Source: Siderastrea radians (taxonomy: Eukaryota; Cnidaria; Anthozoa; Scleractinia; Rhizangiidae). From it: a stretch of 64,000 nt of DNA. Location of the stretch: NCBI GenBank assembly GCA_964017195.1, contig OZ024895.1, forward strand, positions 15,445,034 through 15,509,033. The letters are read 5' to 3'. A model generated the notes under the pieces. That model ran no database searches and was not told where the DNA came from. It worked only from the letters and a program-made list of their open reading frames with translations. Position 1 is the first letter of the stretch. Each line of letters opens with the position of its first letter. Positions 47,269-58,010 of this stretch are shown piece after piece. The position numbers and the translations under genes are program-made.

Positions 47269-47344
47269 AGTCTCCCAGTAGCTGAGTGGTTAGAGCGTCT
47301 GACCGGTGTACGGAAGGTCATGGGTTCAATTCCCGTCTGGGACT
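47269..47344 (+). tRNA. tRNA-like unit 1 (pseudo-tRNA or SINE-head type)
   Basis: A box TAGCTGAGTGGTTAGAGC and B box GGGTTCAATTCCC are at tRNA spacing, with an acceptor stem AGTCTCC/TGGGACT that needs a bulge. The anticodon stem pairs four of five bases. Position 33 is C instead of the near-universal U, so a working tRNA is doubtful. The apparent anticodon would be GGT (Thr). Confidence 0.45.
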
Positions 47345-47532
47345 CAGATTCTATCTTTGTCCCACGCTCGCGACATGCTGAATATTCCATCTTTTCTTAT
47401 TTCTTCTCCGAGCTTAAAATTCACCATCTTTCCTTATTTATCACCTATAGGGCACTTTGACATTGCTGATTCTAGCAGTATGCAGGACGCGTGTCACCAC
47501 GATCTCAGTAAATATGACCTATGCTCGCCACA

Positions 47533-47608
47533 AGTCTCCCAGTAGCTGAGTGGTTAGAGCGTCTGACCGGTGTACGGAAGGTCATGGGTTCGATTCCCGT
47601 CGGGGACT
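47533..47608 (+). tRNA. tRNA-like unit 2
   Basis: Same as unit 1 but with B box GGGTTCGATTCCC and a well-paired acceptor stem (AGTCTCC/GGGGACT, one G-T pair). Exactly 264 bp after unit 1. Confidence 0.5.
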
Positions 47609-47796
47609 CAGATTCCATCTTTGTCCCACGCTCGCGACATGCTGAATATTCCATCTTTTCTTATTCCTTCTCCGAGCTTAAAATTCACCATCTTTCCTTA
47701 TTTATCACCTATAGGGCACTTCGACATCGCTGATCCTAGCAGTATGCAGGACGCGCGTCACCACGAACTCAGTAAATATGACCTATGCTCGCCTCA

Positions 47797-47872
47797 AGTC
47801 TCCCAGTAGCTCAATGGTTAGAGCGTCCAACCGGTGTACGGAAGGTCATGGGTTCGATTCCCGTCGGGGACT
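47797..47872 (+). tRNA. tRNA-like unit 3
   Basis: Same acceptor and B box as unit 2. The A box is changed to TAGCTCAATGGTTAGAGC, a canonical variant, and the anticodon stem differs (TCCAA). Exactly 264 bp after unit 2. Confidence 0.5.
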
Positions 47873-47934
47873 CAGATTTTATCATTGTCCCACGCTCGCA
47901 ACATGCTGAATATTCGATCTTTTCTTAAGTTTGA

Positions 47935-48690
47935 GAGTGTTAACATTCTATGTAAGGGTGTAGTATTGAATCCGGTTCATCGTAGTATGAACATTTTACT
48001 GTTTGTTTCAATACCATAACTTTATAGCTCTTTGCAGATGACTATTACCCTATGAAGTAATATAAAATTAAATTCTCTTAGTTTATTTTCTTTACAAAGT
48101 TGGCTTATGTGAGTAAAGGCCTACTTTCAATTAAAATTATTCAGATGAGGTGGTTTACCCATTTTTTTTGGGGGGGGGGGGGCTTGGCTTGATTTGACGG
48201 CTTTAATATAATTATAACCAGTAATAGCCTTTCCAACGCATTTTAGCAAGGTCTGTGGTAATAGTTGGCAAAAGCCAGTAAATCGTGTTATGCAATATAA
48301 TTATTACGCTCATCTCTCGGAGGTAGTGTTCTCGCCTTCTGATTCAGGATTTGCCTGCATGATTCAGCCAATTAGGTGCTGAACTTGAGATTGGCAGGTT
48401 GACTGTTTGGTAGGGGTCTGAGCCTCAAGTAGAACACTAAGTAAAATCAATAACCAATTCGGGCCTTCCTACATCCCCTCCCCCATAAGGTACCATTACC
48501 TTGAAAGTATCAGGACCTTGAAAGCGACAACATCACAGGATTGGGAAGTCATCGGGACAAACCTGTAAGAAATCCCTCCGACCAACTGCTTAAAAGGGAT
48601 GATCATGTGATCATCACTTTAAAAAGAAAGAAAAATGGCTTACCAAAATAGAGTTGTAATAAGTGAAATAACACTAAATAACAGATTGTG
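47935..48690. other. Intron 2, nothing recognised
   Basis: Contains a poly-T/poly-G run (about 48160-48182). No gene. Confidence 0.4.
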
Positions 48691-48696
48691 TTTATG

Positions 48697-49478
48697 CAGT
48701 TAAGAAAGACGAAAACACGTTTTAGTTTTGAAGACATGTTTCAGATGTTTCAACATCCATCATAAGTTCTACAGAACATAGCACGATTGTAACTATATAT
48801 ATATAAAAGATAATTATAACAAAAGAGTGTTGATTACAAAGTAAATGAAGACTTATTGCAGAAGACGCCAAAAAAAAAACAAAAAACAAATTAACGGTGA
48901 TAATGAGCGAAACCTTACAACAAAAGTGTTAAGTTTAAATGCTTGAGTTGCTTCCTCAGCGAGGGCCGCTCTCATTCAATGTGCAAGGCTTCTTTGATCT
49001 TGAGTTGAAAAACTGTAGGGGCCGAGTCTAAGATGGAAAAGCAAGCCTCCGAACAGAGATTCCTGCGGGACTCAGAATCCTTCAAATGTTTGTAAATTTG
49101 GGAGTTACAAACATTTGAAGGATTCTGAGTCCTGTAGGAATCTCTGTTTGGAGGCTTGCATTTCCGTCTTAGACTCGGCCCCTACAGTTTTTCAACTCAA
49201 GATGAAAGAAGCCTTACACATTGAATGGGAGCCGCCCTCGCTGAACAAGCAACTCAAGCATTTAAACTTTTCACTTTTGTTGTAAGGTTCCGCTCATTAT
49301 CACCGTTAATTTGTATTTTTTTTCGCACCTCTGCAATAAGTCTTCATTTACGTTTGTTATAATTTTCTTATATATATATAGCTACAATCGTGCTATGTTC
49401 TGTAGAACTTATGATGGATGTTGAAACACCCGAAACATGTCTTCAAAACTAAATCGTGTTGTCGTCTTTCTTAACTGC
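48697..49478. mobile_element. Foldback (long inverted repeat) element, 0.78 kb
   Basis: CAGTTAAGAAAGACG at the left is mirrored by CGTCTTTCTTAACTG at the right, and pairing continues inward through TATATATATA blocks to a centre near 49095 (ACAAACATTTGAAGGATTCT and its complement). The arms are about 385 bp at roughly 90% identity, with a loop of about 15 bases. No protein coding. Confidence 0.9.
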
Positions 49479-49829
49479 GTGATTTCGTTGCTGCTTGCAA
49501 GAAACTTCTTTAGAGTGTGTTTGGCGCAGGCCACCACTAACTTTGAAATTAGATTTTTTTCCTTATCTCACATACAGTACTACCTTGTTTAGATCCACTC
49601 CAATCCCAAAACCAGAATCTGTGGAAGGTTGTTATTGGCTACATTGAGAATTAAAACAGTCAATTCTGATCCATCTAACAAAGGGCATCTAACAATGTTT
49701 ATGAGTTAAATTGGTTTCTTCTGAACAGTTGTCTAAACCCTGTAAAATTCATTTTCAACTTGAGAATGTACCTCTCTTTATACACTGGAACTCTATTAAC
49801 ATTTTTATTTTTACCCTTCCATCTTGTAG
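49479..49829. other. End of intron 2
   Basis: No repeat or gene recognised. The pyrimidine-rich tract TTTTACCCTTCCATCTTGTAG gives the acceptor at 49829. Confidence 0.4.
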
Positions 49830-50117
49830 GACAGAGCAGTGTTTATCCTCGTATTAAGACTGCTGAATTGGGTGACCCTGTGACCTTTACCTGCACTGCA
49901 GCCAATGTTCCAAGACAGTTTTTTACTTGGACGAGAGTGGGACAAGGTTTAGAGGAAATTCAAAATGGTTCTCAATATTCAGTTACTTCTGTTACTGGAT
50001 CATCGCAGCTCACAATAAAAAGTATTACTGTCGATGACCAAGGGTATTATGTCTGTAATGTTGTCAACTTAAAGCCACCAGATAAAGGATCAGATAAAGG
50101 CTATCTGCAAGTGTTAA
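49830..50117 (+). CDS. Ig-superfamily gene, exon 3: second Ig domain
   Basis: 96 codons, phase 1-1, between acceptor ATCTTGTAG and donor TTAA/GTAAGT. It has both cysteines (VTFTCTAAN; DDQGYYVCNVV), the C-strand tryptophan (FFTWTRVG) and the E-strand SSQLTIKSI, so it is a complete I-set/V-like domain. One glycosylation sequon (NGS). It follows the first Ig exon after a 13.5 kb intron in the same phase. Confidence 0.9.
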
Positions 50118-50172
50118 GTAAGTGTGGTTTTATTGTTTCATTTGTTTGCCAGTAAAAACAATTTATCACAAC

Positions 50173-50655
50173 GCGTGGCACTAAATTTTTGCGGGAGTTT
50201 AATTTTGCGGATTGGCGATTTTTTGTGTTTTGCAGGAACTAATTTTTGCGATTGGAAAAGACTGGTTTTTCTTGCTGAGAATTAATTTTTGCGATTTTCT
50301 GGAAGTCACGTTGAAATAGGACTGATAACATTTTCGTTTTTTACTTGAGCACATGCAAAAGAAAGACGGATAAAACAACATGGGGATGTAAAACATATTA
50401 ATCAATGTCACTTACAATGGATCAATAATAACTAGAGCCGAGTACCACTTGATGCCTTATCCACCGAGTTATCTATAGCAATTGCTCCTCCAAACCAGTA
50501 TTTTTGTATATAATTTCTATGGTGGCGTAAACTTTTGGAGGAAAAGTATTTGTGGTAATTTTATTTTACGGAAACTTTTTTTTTTGCGGATCGCGAAAAA
50601 AACTGCAAAAATCGCAAAAATTAGAACCCGCAAAAATTTAGTGCCGCACGGTAGA
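50173..50655. mobile_element. MITE with TIR GGCACTAAATTTTTGCGGG
   Basis: GGCACTAAATTTTTGCGGG near 50177 is mirrored by CCCGCAAAAATTTAGTGCC ending about 50645. GCGATTTTT/AATTTTTGCG motifs recur subterminally. Located in intron 3 of the Ig gene. Confidence 0.75.
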
Positions 50656-50676
50656 CCATTGGAAATTTGACCACCC

Positions 50677-50858
50677 AGGGGTTTCAATAAAATTTGAAGT
50701 AGGCAGCTGGTTTGAATAGAGTAACCGACTGTATCAACTGGGGTTTGAAACAATCTTCCTTTAATTACTTTAATTTAGGGCAAAAAGTAGCCGACTTTTC
50801 TGTGCGAAATAGCCGACGCTTTTCGTCGGTTGTCGGTGCTTATTGAAAGCACTGACCA
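50677..50858 (+). mobile_element. hAT-like MITE family A, copy 2
   Basis: Starts CAGGGGTTTCAATAAAATTT and ends TTATTGAAAGCACTG, flanked by ACCACC on both sides (6-bp duplication). About 90% identical to the copy at 57834. Confidence 0.85.
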
Positions 50859-50859
50859 C

Positions 50860-51783
50860 CTGTAGGTATTATGACACAAAAGCAATGATCAGAATAGACT
50901 TTTTTCCTTTGACCTGCCTTGGACTTAAATTTAGATTTGTAGACAGACGTAGATTTTTGTGTTTGTTTGTTTGTTTGTTTGTCTGTAGACTGTACTGTAC
51001 GGTTACAGGTAATACATACACTGTAGAATGATGTTACCAAAAAGGGCAATTTAAATCCAACTAATTGAACCCTTCACTGCTGCAAAAATGTACAGCCAAA
51101 CACTGTACTGAGTACCTGTGTCCGTATCAGGTTTTGCTTTATTGTGTGCTTTGAGAACATCGGGACATCTCGGAACGAAAAACAAAACCTCCTTCAAAAA
51201 ATGTCTTCATCAAACTTTACTGCAGCTTTTAGAACATGAGGTGAATTATGCTGATGCTCATACACGTTAATGCATCTACCTTAATTAAAAAAGTACCAAG
51301 CTTTCGTTCGATCACTACTAACTGTAATTCAAATATAATAAGAATGCATAGACTTATTCCCATCATTTAGACATGCACCTTTAATTACATGTAGTTGTAA
51401 TTTATTTGTTTAATTTTGTTTATATTTTGTATGTTACTTGACTTCTTTCATTTCATTAATGTAAAACACTTACCCACCCAGACTAGCCATCGCTATTTGC
51501 AGGATAGTGTCGCCCCGGTTTTATTGTAATTGTGACCAATAAGCTTTGAAACTTTGAAACCATTGAAACTCTTTTACAGGTTATTGTATTAGAGCTACAA
51601 TATCACATTAGTGCGTGTGGTACAGACTTAGACAATTCCTCTTGTTGAGGAGTACTTGACAACAAGGCATATTTTTTTCAGTTCACTTACATGCAATGCC
51701 ATTTTGGATGTATCAAAGTCAAGCTTTCTGCTGGTTCCCTAGTGACAATTGAGCAAAAGAAAAACTCATTTTATTCATGCAAA
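50860..51783. other. Intron 3, no gene; (GTTT)n run
   Basis: A (GTTT)n stretch lies at about 50959-50982. Otherwise unassigned AT-rich sequence. Confidence 0.45.
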
Positions 51784-51787
51784 TTAA

Positions 51788-53566
51788 GGTGGCTGGACCC
51801 GGTTTTTCACTAACCATACCAGCTACTCTCTTTGAACATGAAATACAAAGATGCCTCAAACGAAAGAGGAAATCGAGTTATACCTATTTGTAGGGCATAG
51901 ATTGAAGTTTTAAAGAAGTGGGGTTTTTTCGAGATCGACGCATCCATAGCAACACGGTGACGTCATTGCTATTTTTATTTTTCCTTAATTTGTAAGAAAT
52001 CCAGACATTCGTTTTTGAAGCCGTTTATAGGACTTGTAGTTCATATAATTGTCTTCAGCTGTACCGATTTTAAACATTTTTTATGAGAGCGTTTTCGAGA
52101 AATAGTTGACTGAAGTTTTTAGCTGTGGCTAACAAACGAATCATAAACAATTCTATTCGCGTTCATCAAACTGACTTTTATCCTGACCGTGGAGAGAAAA
52201 CCTTGGCCTCAAATTGTTTCTAGTGATTTCAGCCATCCTGCAGGAATAGATGAAAGAAATCGCTTCCTTCGATTTCCAATAATGTGAAAGTAATTAAAAG
52301 CAACATTCCACCTTTTTGCCATAAATTACCTTGCTGTTTAGTTCCAAGATAATAATAAAAAAGCTGTTGGATGGATTTATTTGAAACTCCGGTGGCATTT
52401 TTTTCTTTGTTGTATTTTACGTGACCTCCAATTTTCAAGTGCTTTGAAACACTTTCACCTCTGCAAGATACTAAAATAAAGTCAGGAAAGTTAACGTTGG
52501 TGTTCCGAGGTAAGTTGACAATTTGTTTGTTATTGGCGGCTTTGCTTGTTACATAAGGCTATTGTCTAGTTGTTTCATGCACATGTGGATTCCATTTCGT
52601 TTATCGCTCGATTGCCCTCGGAGAAGGAACCCGAATATGATAATCGAATATGATCGCACAAGCCGGGCGACGTAGATAATAGGCTTCTGAGTTTTCCATT
52701 GTCACCTTAATGCCGACCTGACAAATTATCATATTCGGGTTCCTTCTCCGAGGGCAATCGAGCGATAAATGAAATGGAATCCACATGTGCATGAAAAAAC
52801 TAGACAATAGGCTTATGCAACAAGCAAAGCCGCCAATAACAAACAAATTGCCAACTTTCCTCGGAACACCAACGTCAAGTTTCCTGACTTTATTTTAGTA
52901 TCTTGCAGAGGTAAAAGTATTTTAAAGCACTTGGAAATTGGTGGTCATGTAAAATACAACATAAAAAAGGCCAACGGAATTTCAAATAAATCCATCTGAC
53001 AGCTTTTTTATAATTATTATTATCTTGGAGCTTAACAGCAAGGTAATTTATGACAAAAAAGTGGAATGTTGCTTTTAATTACGTTCACATTATTGGAAAT
53101 CAAATGAAGCAATTTCTTTCATCTACTCATGCAGGATAGCTGAAATCTCTAGAAACAATTTGAGGCCAAGGTTTTCTTTCCACGGTCAGGATAAATGTCA
53201 GTTTGCGGAACGCGAATAGAATTGTTAGCAGCAGCTAAAAACTTCAGTCAATTATTCCTCGAAAACGCTCTCATAAAAAATGTTTAAAATTGGTACAGCT
53301 GAAGACAATTATATGAACTACAAGTCCTATAAATGGCTTTAAAAACGAATGTCTGGATTTCATACAAATTAAGGAAAAGTAAAAATAGCAATGACGTTGC
53401 TGTGTTACTATGGATTCGTCGATCTCGAAAAAGACCCACTTTTTTAAAACTTCAATCTATACCCTGCGAATAGGTAAAACTCGATTTCCTGTTCCGTTTG
53501 AGGCATCTTTGTATTTCATGTTCAAAGAGAGTCGGTATGGTTAGTGAAAAACCGGGTCTAGCCACC
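51788..53566. mobile_element. Giant foldback element, 1.78 kb, TTAA type
   Basis: GGTGGCTGGACCCGGTTTTT at 51788 is mirrored by AAAAACCGGGTCTAGCCACC ending 53566. The arms (51788-52640 and 52729-53566) pair almost along their full length with about 90% identity and a loop of about 90 bases. TTAA precedes the left end; the right border reads TTCA, one change from TTAA. The tip GGTGGCTGG resembles GGTGGCTCC of the 20519 element, suggesting one superfamily. Frames inside (52229-52438, 52601-52846) are by-products. Confidence 0.9.
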
Positions 53567-53734
53567 TTCAGTAGATAGCAATTTTGCAAATAGGCAAATT
53601 TATGAAATATGTTGACACACAAGGAAATTGAAGTAAAATGGCTTGTCAGTTTTTTCAAGGGGCTTTCTTATACATCTGGTAAGAGACTCTCAGGTATGAC
53701 AAAATTCATTATTTTTCGTCACTTTAATTTTAAG

Positions 53735-54001
53735 GTGCTATCAAAGAAGATGACACCAAATGTACCACGAGAGATTACAACGTAACACTAGATGAGCAGC
53801 TGACAATTTGCTGCCCCGTCAGTGGATATCCACCACCAACTGTTACCTGGAAGAAGAATGGAATTCAGCTGCAGAAAGGAGAAAACACTGAGTTCACCAT
53901 CACTGCTGTGCAGGAGGAACACTTGGGAAATTACTTGTGTACTGCTACTGATGGTATTACTTTGTTAGGTCCAATTAGCATCAGAGTCAAAAGTAAAGTT
54001 G
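53735..54001 (+). CDS. Ig-superfamily gene, exon 4: third Ig domain
   Basis: 89 codons, phase 1-1, between acceptor TTTAAG and donor GTTG/GTAAGT. It has the B-strand cysteine (LTICCPVSGYPPPTVTWKKN, with tryptophan), the F-strand LGNYLCTATDG and a final G strand ISIRVKSKV, typical of an I-set domain. One sequon (NVT). Reading through the donor adds VGKCMKLSNIQCVPH and a stop, so intron retention would give a short secreted form. No transmembrane or later exon was found with confidence between 54001 and the window end, so the 3' end is unresolved. Confidence 0.9.
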
Positions 54002-54780
54002 GTAAGTGCATGAAATTAAGTAACATACAATGTGTACCACATTAATTGCGCGCCCACAGACCTAATCTTGGAGATGGTGGTCAATAGGCGAGTTGGAGCA
54101 AAATGTGGGCACATTCTTGGGATTCTTTGGGACTTCCAACTGGTATGAATGGTATGTCAGCGAAGGCCTTGGTGTTGAGTTCAAGGTCCATTTTAAAGCC
54201 CGCGAGAGCATCATGCGAAACTTGTGCAAAAGGTTTTCCTTTATACAACTAATGAAAGTTAAAGAACTGTTGTACTGAATGACTGAATTAATCCATCGCT
54301 CTGTAATTTATTTTCAGTACTAGCGAACAAAGAAAGCTCGGTTTCTCCAGATCAGCTGATTGTTTCCATCCATCCATCCATTTCAGCAGCATTATTACTC
54401 GGTCCGTGAAAATTAATTTCTCACCGAATATATTGAAGCTCAAACAAACGCTGTATTGAAGCTATAGAATTTCTCCACCGAGATGCCGAGCTAGTTTCGT
54501 TGTAAAAAGAGAATTTCCCACGCCAGAGTGCAGCATAAACGAATGCATATGTCTGCAGTAAGTTAAGTGTTTTTGTTTGCTCATAAGCGTTCAACAATTC
54601 TGCCGTGAAAATTAATATCTCCGCGAATATGAACTCTGTCAATCTCAATGGAATGAATAATTTAAGTGAAGAATTGTTTTGACCAAAACGGTGATTTATA
54701 ATTTGAGCACGATGAATTTACTAGTCCGTGAAAATTAATTTCTCAGGGAATCAACGCTGAATTGAAAGTAAAAAATTGCT
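54002..54780. repeat. Dispersed CCGTGAAAATTAAT repeats
   Basis: CCGTGAAAATTAATTTCTC occurs at about 54405 and 54726 and a variant at 54603, with similar surroundings. GAGAATTT...GCCAGAGT at 54510 recurs at 55130. No exon recognised. Confidence 0.5.
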
Positions 54781-54785
54781 CTACC

Positions 54786-55100
54786 AAAACACAGGGCGCT
54801 GACGAGTCATATTTGACTGTAATACTGCCTGAATTCGTCGCGTAAATCGATCTTGTTGATTCAAAACAATGAGCTTGACTGAACAAAGTGTCGTGCCATC
54901 TTGTTACGCGTCTGGTGAAATTCTATCCCGCAAACCATTGTTGACCTTTCCTTAGAATTTCACCCAACTAGATCATATAGATAGCATGACGCTTTGTTCA
55001 GTCACGTTAATTGTTTTGAATTAACAAGATCGATTTGCGGGATGAATTTAGCCAGCGTTACTGTCAAATTTGACTCCTCTGCGCCCTGTGTACTGAAATG
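54786..55100. repeat. Inverted repeat, about 315 bp
   Basis: CAGGGCGCTGACGAGTCA ... GATCTTGTTGATTCAAAACA is mirrored by TGTTTTGAATTAACAAGATC ... GACTCCTCTGCGCCCTG. The arms are about 145 bp with mismatches. Confidence 0.75.
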
Positions 55101-55255
55101 CCGACCGAGTTGGATTTGGTGTAATAAGAGAATTTACAACGCCAGAGTCCACCGTAAACAGATGTTCGCTCACTTATAAACTAAATACACTCATCCGCTG
55201 AAAGCCGGGCATATCCTAAAAGCTGGACTGGACCCTGGACTCTGGACTCTGGATA

Positions 55256-55451
55256 GCCTGTTCCAGGCGTTCAGATAGTAGAGCGCGAGCGAAAAATAAA
55301 GCGAGCCAAAGAGCAGGGAAAAAACGAGGGGAGACTGAGGAAGAGACTGAGTTCCCTCGTCCTCTTCCCCAGTCTCCCCTCGTTTTTTTCCCGCTGTTTC
55401 GCTCGCTTTATTTTTCGCTCGCGCTCTAGTATCTGAACGCCTGGAACAGGC
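55256..55451. mobile_element. Palindromic MITE (196 bp), TSD TA
   Basis: AGCCTGTTCCAGGCGTTCAG is mirrored by CTGAACGCCTGGAACAGGCT, with TA on both sides. The arms are about 90 bp and contain GAGCGCGAGCGAAAAATAAA. It interrupts the CTGGACT repeat of element X. Confidence 0.9.
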
Positions 55452-56137
55452 TAGACTCTGGACTTTTCCTCCCAAAACTTTACTCCCCCCCCCAAAAGTT
55501 AGAAGTGTGCGAGATTTCAAACAAACAACGTTATCCCCCCCACCCACCTCCCCGAAAAAACCTTTGTCTCCCCCTTAAAACTGCCTCCTCCCAAAAAGTC
55601 CCGCATCCCCTCCCCCAAATAAAAAACTGCAACCACATCGGATTTCTGATTGAAAGCGATTGCACAAATCGGCATTGAAATCACGAACGGGATCGAACGA
55701 CCTAACCCCAGTCCTTAAAAAAGTAGTATTTGGTGTGCGAACGTGATTGCATTACACAATAATAAGCAAAGATCAGATAAAGCCTCGACATAAATTTCAT
55801 TTTTTTAGAACGATACTTGTTCGATGGTCATACTAAAGCTTGTTAATTGCAACCGCTCAGAGGCTCTTTCCGCGCGCAGATAGGTTCTATTCACCGACAC
55901 GTGCAAGGCCTTGCGTACTTTTATCAACTACTCTGATAACAAGCTTTTGACGTGCGCGCGCGGTGTGCGTTTTCTTTGTCTCATTAACAAAAGATTTTTA
56001 AAAAGCATACACGTAATTAACTGTCCAGACAGAGACATTGGTGTCTCAGTTGACCAAGTTTAGGTGCTGTGGTTTTAATTATTTATTAGCCAAAAAAAAC
56101 CCTTTTTTGCAGGCCATATAAAATACATAAGACATCT

Positions 56138-56284
56138 GGCCCCAGTTGTTCAAAAGTTGGATAGCGCTATCCACCGGATAAATCACTATCCAGTGGATAA
56201 GTGTTAGGGAAACCAATAACGTTATCTGCTGGATAGAGATTTATCCGGTGGATAGCGCTATCCAACTTTTGAACAACTGGGGCC
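56138..56284. mobile_element. Palindromic MITE (147 bp)
   Basis: GGCCCCAGTTGTTCAAAAGT is mirrored by ACTTTTGAACAACTGGGGCC, with GGATAGCGCTATCCA in both arms. Confidence 0.9.
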
Positions 56285-56289
56285 AGGTG

Positions 56290-57830
56290 ATTTGCCGAAA
56301 CACACGTACAAAAATATTTTAAGGGATAGTACGGATAGCACTCTTCTTCGAGTAACAAAACAACTTCTCAAGCTAAGAAAAGTGACGTTCCTGTGTCAGT
56401 ACTCCCTTATTCATTTGTTCATACAAATTAAATCGGCAATCAATTCGCCTATTTCATTTATTTTAGAAGTTTAGTTCCGGGGGAGGTTTACTCCCCTATA
56501 AAAAATGACGGGGTGCTGTTGTACCTGTTAGAGGTAAATTTGTGGATTGGTAACGCTTAGGGTGCTTAAGTATAAAAACGACTGTCGTTAAAGCTTTCGC
56601 GGTATCTTAAAAAAATTGATGGGATGTATTTGTTACTTTGCCTGTAGAGGGGTTAAAATGAATGCAAGCCACGCCTACGAAGCGAGATTCTGGTACCTTT
56701 TAGGGGTGTTTTAGAAATTTGTCCAGAAGCACTCTTTTTCATTTTTATAGGAGAGTACCTCCATCGAGATTTGTTCGCTGTCAAAAATGTCACGAGAGGC
56801 GATTTATTTATTTGGGAAAATTTTACCCTAACGAAAGATATTGCCGATCACTTTCTCCCAGCGCACTTTGCATCCGGACCTTAAACTGCTTGAGAGTTAA
56901 ATATATAATCGTTTCAGTAAAACGGTCATCCTAAGCAGAAAATGAAGGGAGTTTAGCAAGAATTGCTTATGAAGTGGCGTCAGCAGCTGGCACACGTGGA
57001 AGTTAACAAAAAGAAGTGACAGCATATAATGTGCCTAAGACAGTGTAACGCACGTAGCAATATACATGTACTTGCCTCTTTTTTTCGTCTTTCTCGGATT
57101 CAGACGAGCCTTTCAGTAAGAAACGAAACAACAATTTTACTTCGGTTACTTGCTCTACCACAATACTGGTCTTACACACATCGCTTTAGAATGTATTGCG
57201 ATAACGATAATTCCAATAACCACTTGGGCGTAACTACGGGTTCCTTTTTAGTTCGCAGTTGCTATAGCAACTGAGAACTATTGGGGCTGTCCTGGCGTAA
57301 AGAGTCGTGTTAGTGTGTTAACTTTTTGGCAACAAGCCCACAAAGCCATTCAAAGTAGAATCCTTCGAGGTGTAATAGACAAGTTTTGAGGGGCTTTTAA
57401 CCAAGTTTTGCGCAGTCTCTATGGATGAAGAATTAATCGGAGTGTTTGGATCCTCGAAAATATCGTAGATTTTGATTTGCAAAGACAACGCAGGAAGGAA
57501 TCGGAAGGAAAAGTTTACTCAGGGGCATGTTAGGACTCGCTGGTCTTCAGTTTAGGTTGGCGTTCGCCAGCGGGTTAGGAACAGCTGGACGAGGAAAGAA
57601 ATTGGTTGTTAAGTTTAGTTGCTGTCGAAAAGATGGCAAAGAAGTCTTTGTGTGTTGATGTTTCTGATCTACAAGTGGAAACATTTCTTTATGCATATTA
57701 AGTTGTCTGGGGGAGATAATTGGTCATAATTAATGAAGTCCACGAAAGGCGATTGTGTACGGGTACGGGTTTAAGTTATAAACTACCAAAAAATCATCCA
57801 CACCTTACAGAGTTCAAGGACTTTATTGAC
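56290..57830. other. Interior of element X, no gene seen
   Basis: The short frames here (56292-56474, 56719-56934, 57029-57274) match nothing I recognise. No transposase signature (MULE D-D-E, zinc knuckle) was seen. Confidence 0.4.
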
Positions 57831-57833
57831 ACA

Positions 57834-58010
57834 GGGGTTTCAATAAAATTTGAAGTAGGCAGCTCGTCTGAATAGAGTAACCGACTGTATCAACTAGGGG
57901 TTTGAAACAATCTTCCTTTAATTACTTAAATTCAGGGCAAAAAGTAGCCGACTTTTCTGAGCGAAATAGCCGACGCTTTTCGTCGGCCGTCGGTGCTTAT
58001 TGAAAGCACT
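57834..58010 (+). mobile_element. hAT-like MITE family A, copy 3
   Basis: Starts CAGGGGTTTCAATAAAATTT and ends TTATTGAAAGCACTG, flanked by TTGACA on both sides (6-bp duplication). Inserted in element X. Confidence 0.9.

Larger units (their letters stand above)
47152..47930 (+). repeat. Three tandem 264-bp units, each with a tRNA-like block
   Basis: Units begin AAAATTCACCATCTTTC at about 47152, 47416 and 47680. Each contains TTTATCACCTATAGGGCACT, GCAGTATGCAGGACGCG and a 76-nt tRNA-like segment. Identity between units is above 90%. No poly-A tail or target duplication was seen, so it is a tandem array rather than scattered SINE copies. Confidence 0.9.

Noticed and set aside
47257..48019. Three similar open frames (MLATSLPVAEWLERL...)
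   Set aside because: They are translations of the tandem tRNA-like units; the tRNA features explain the conservation.
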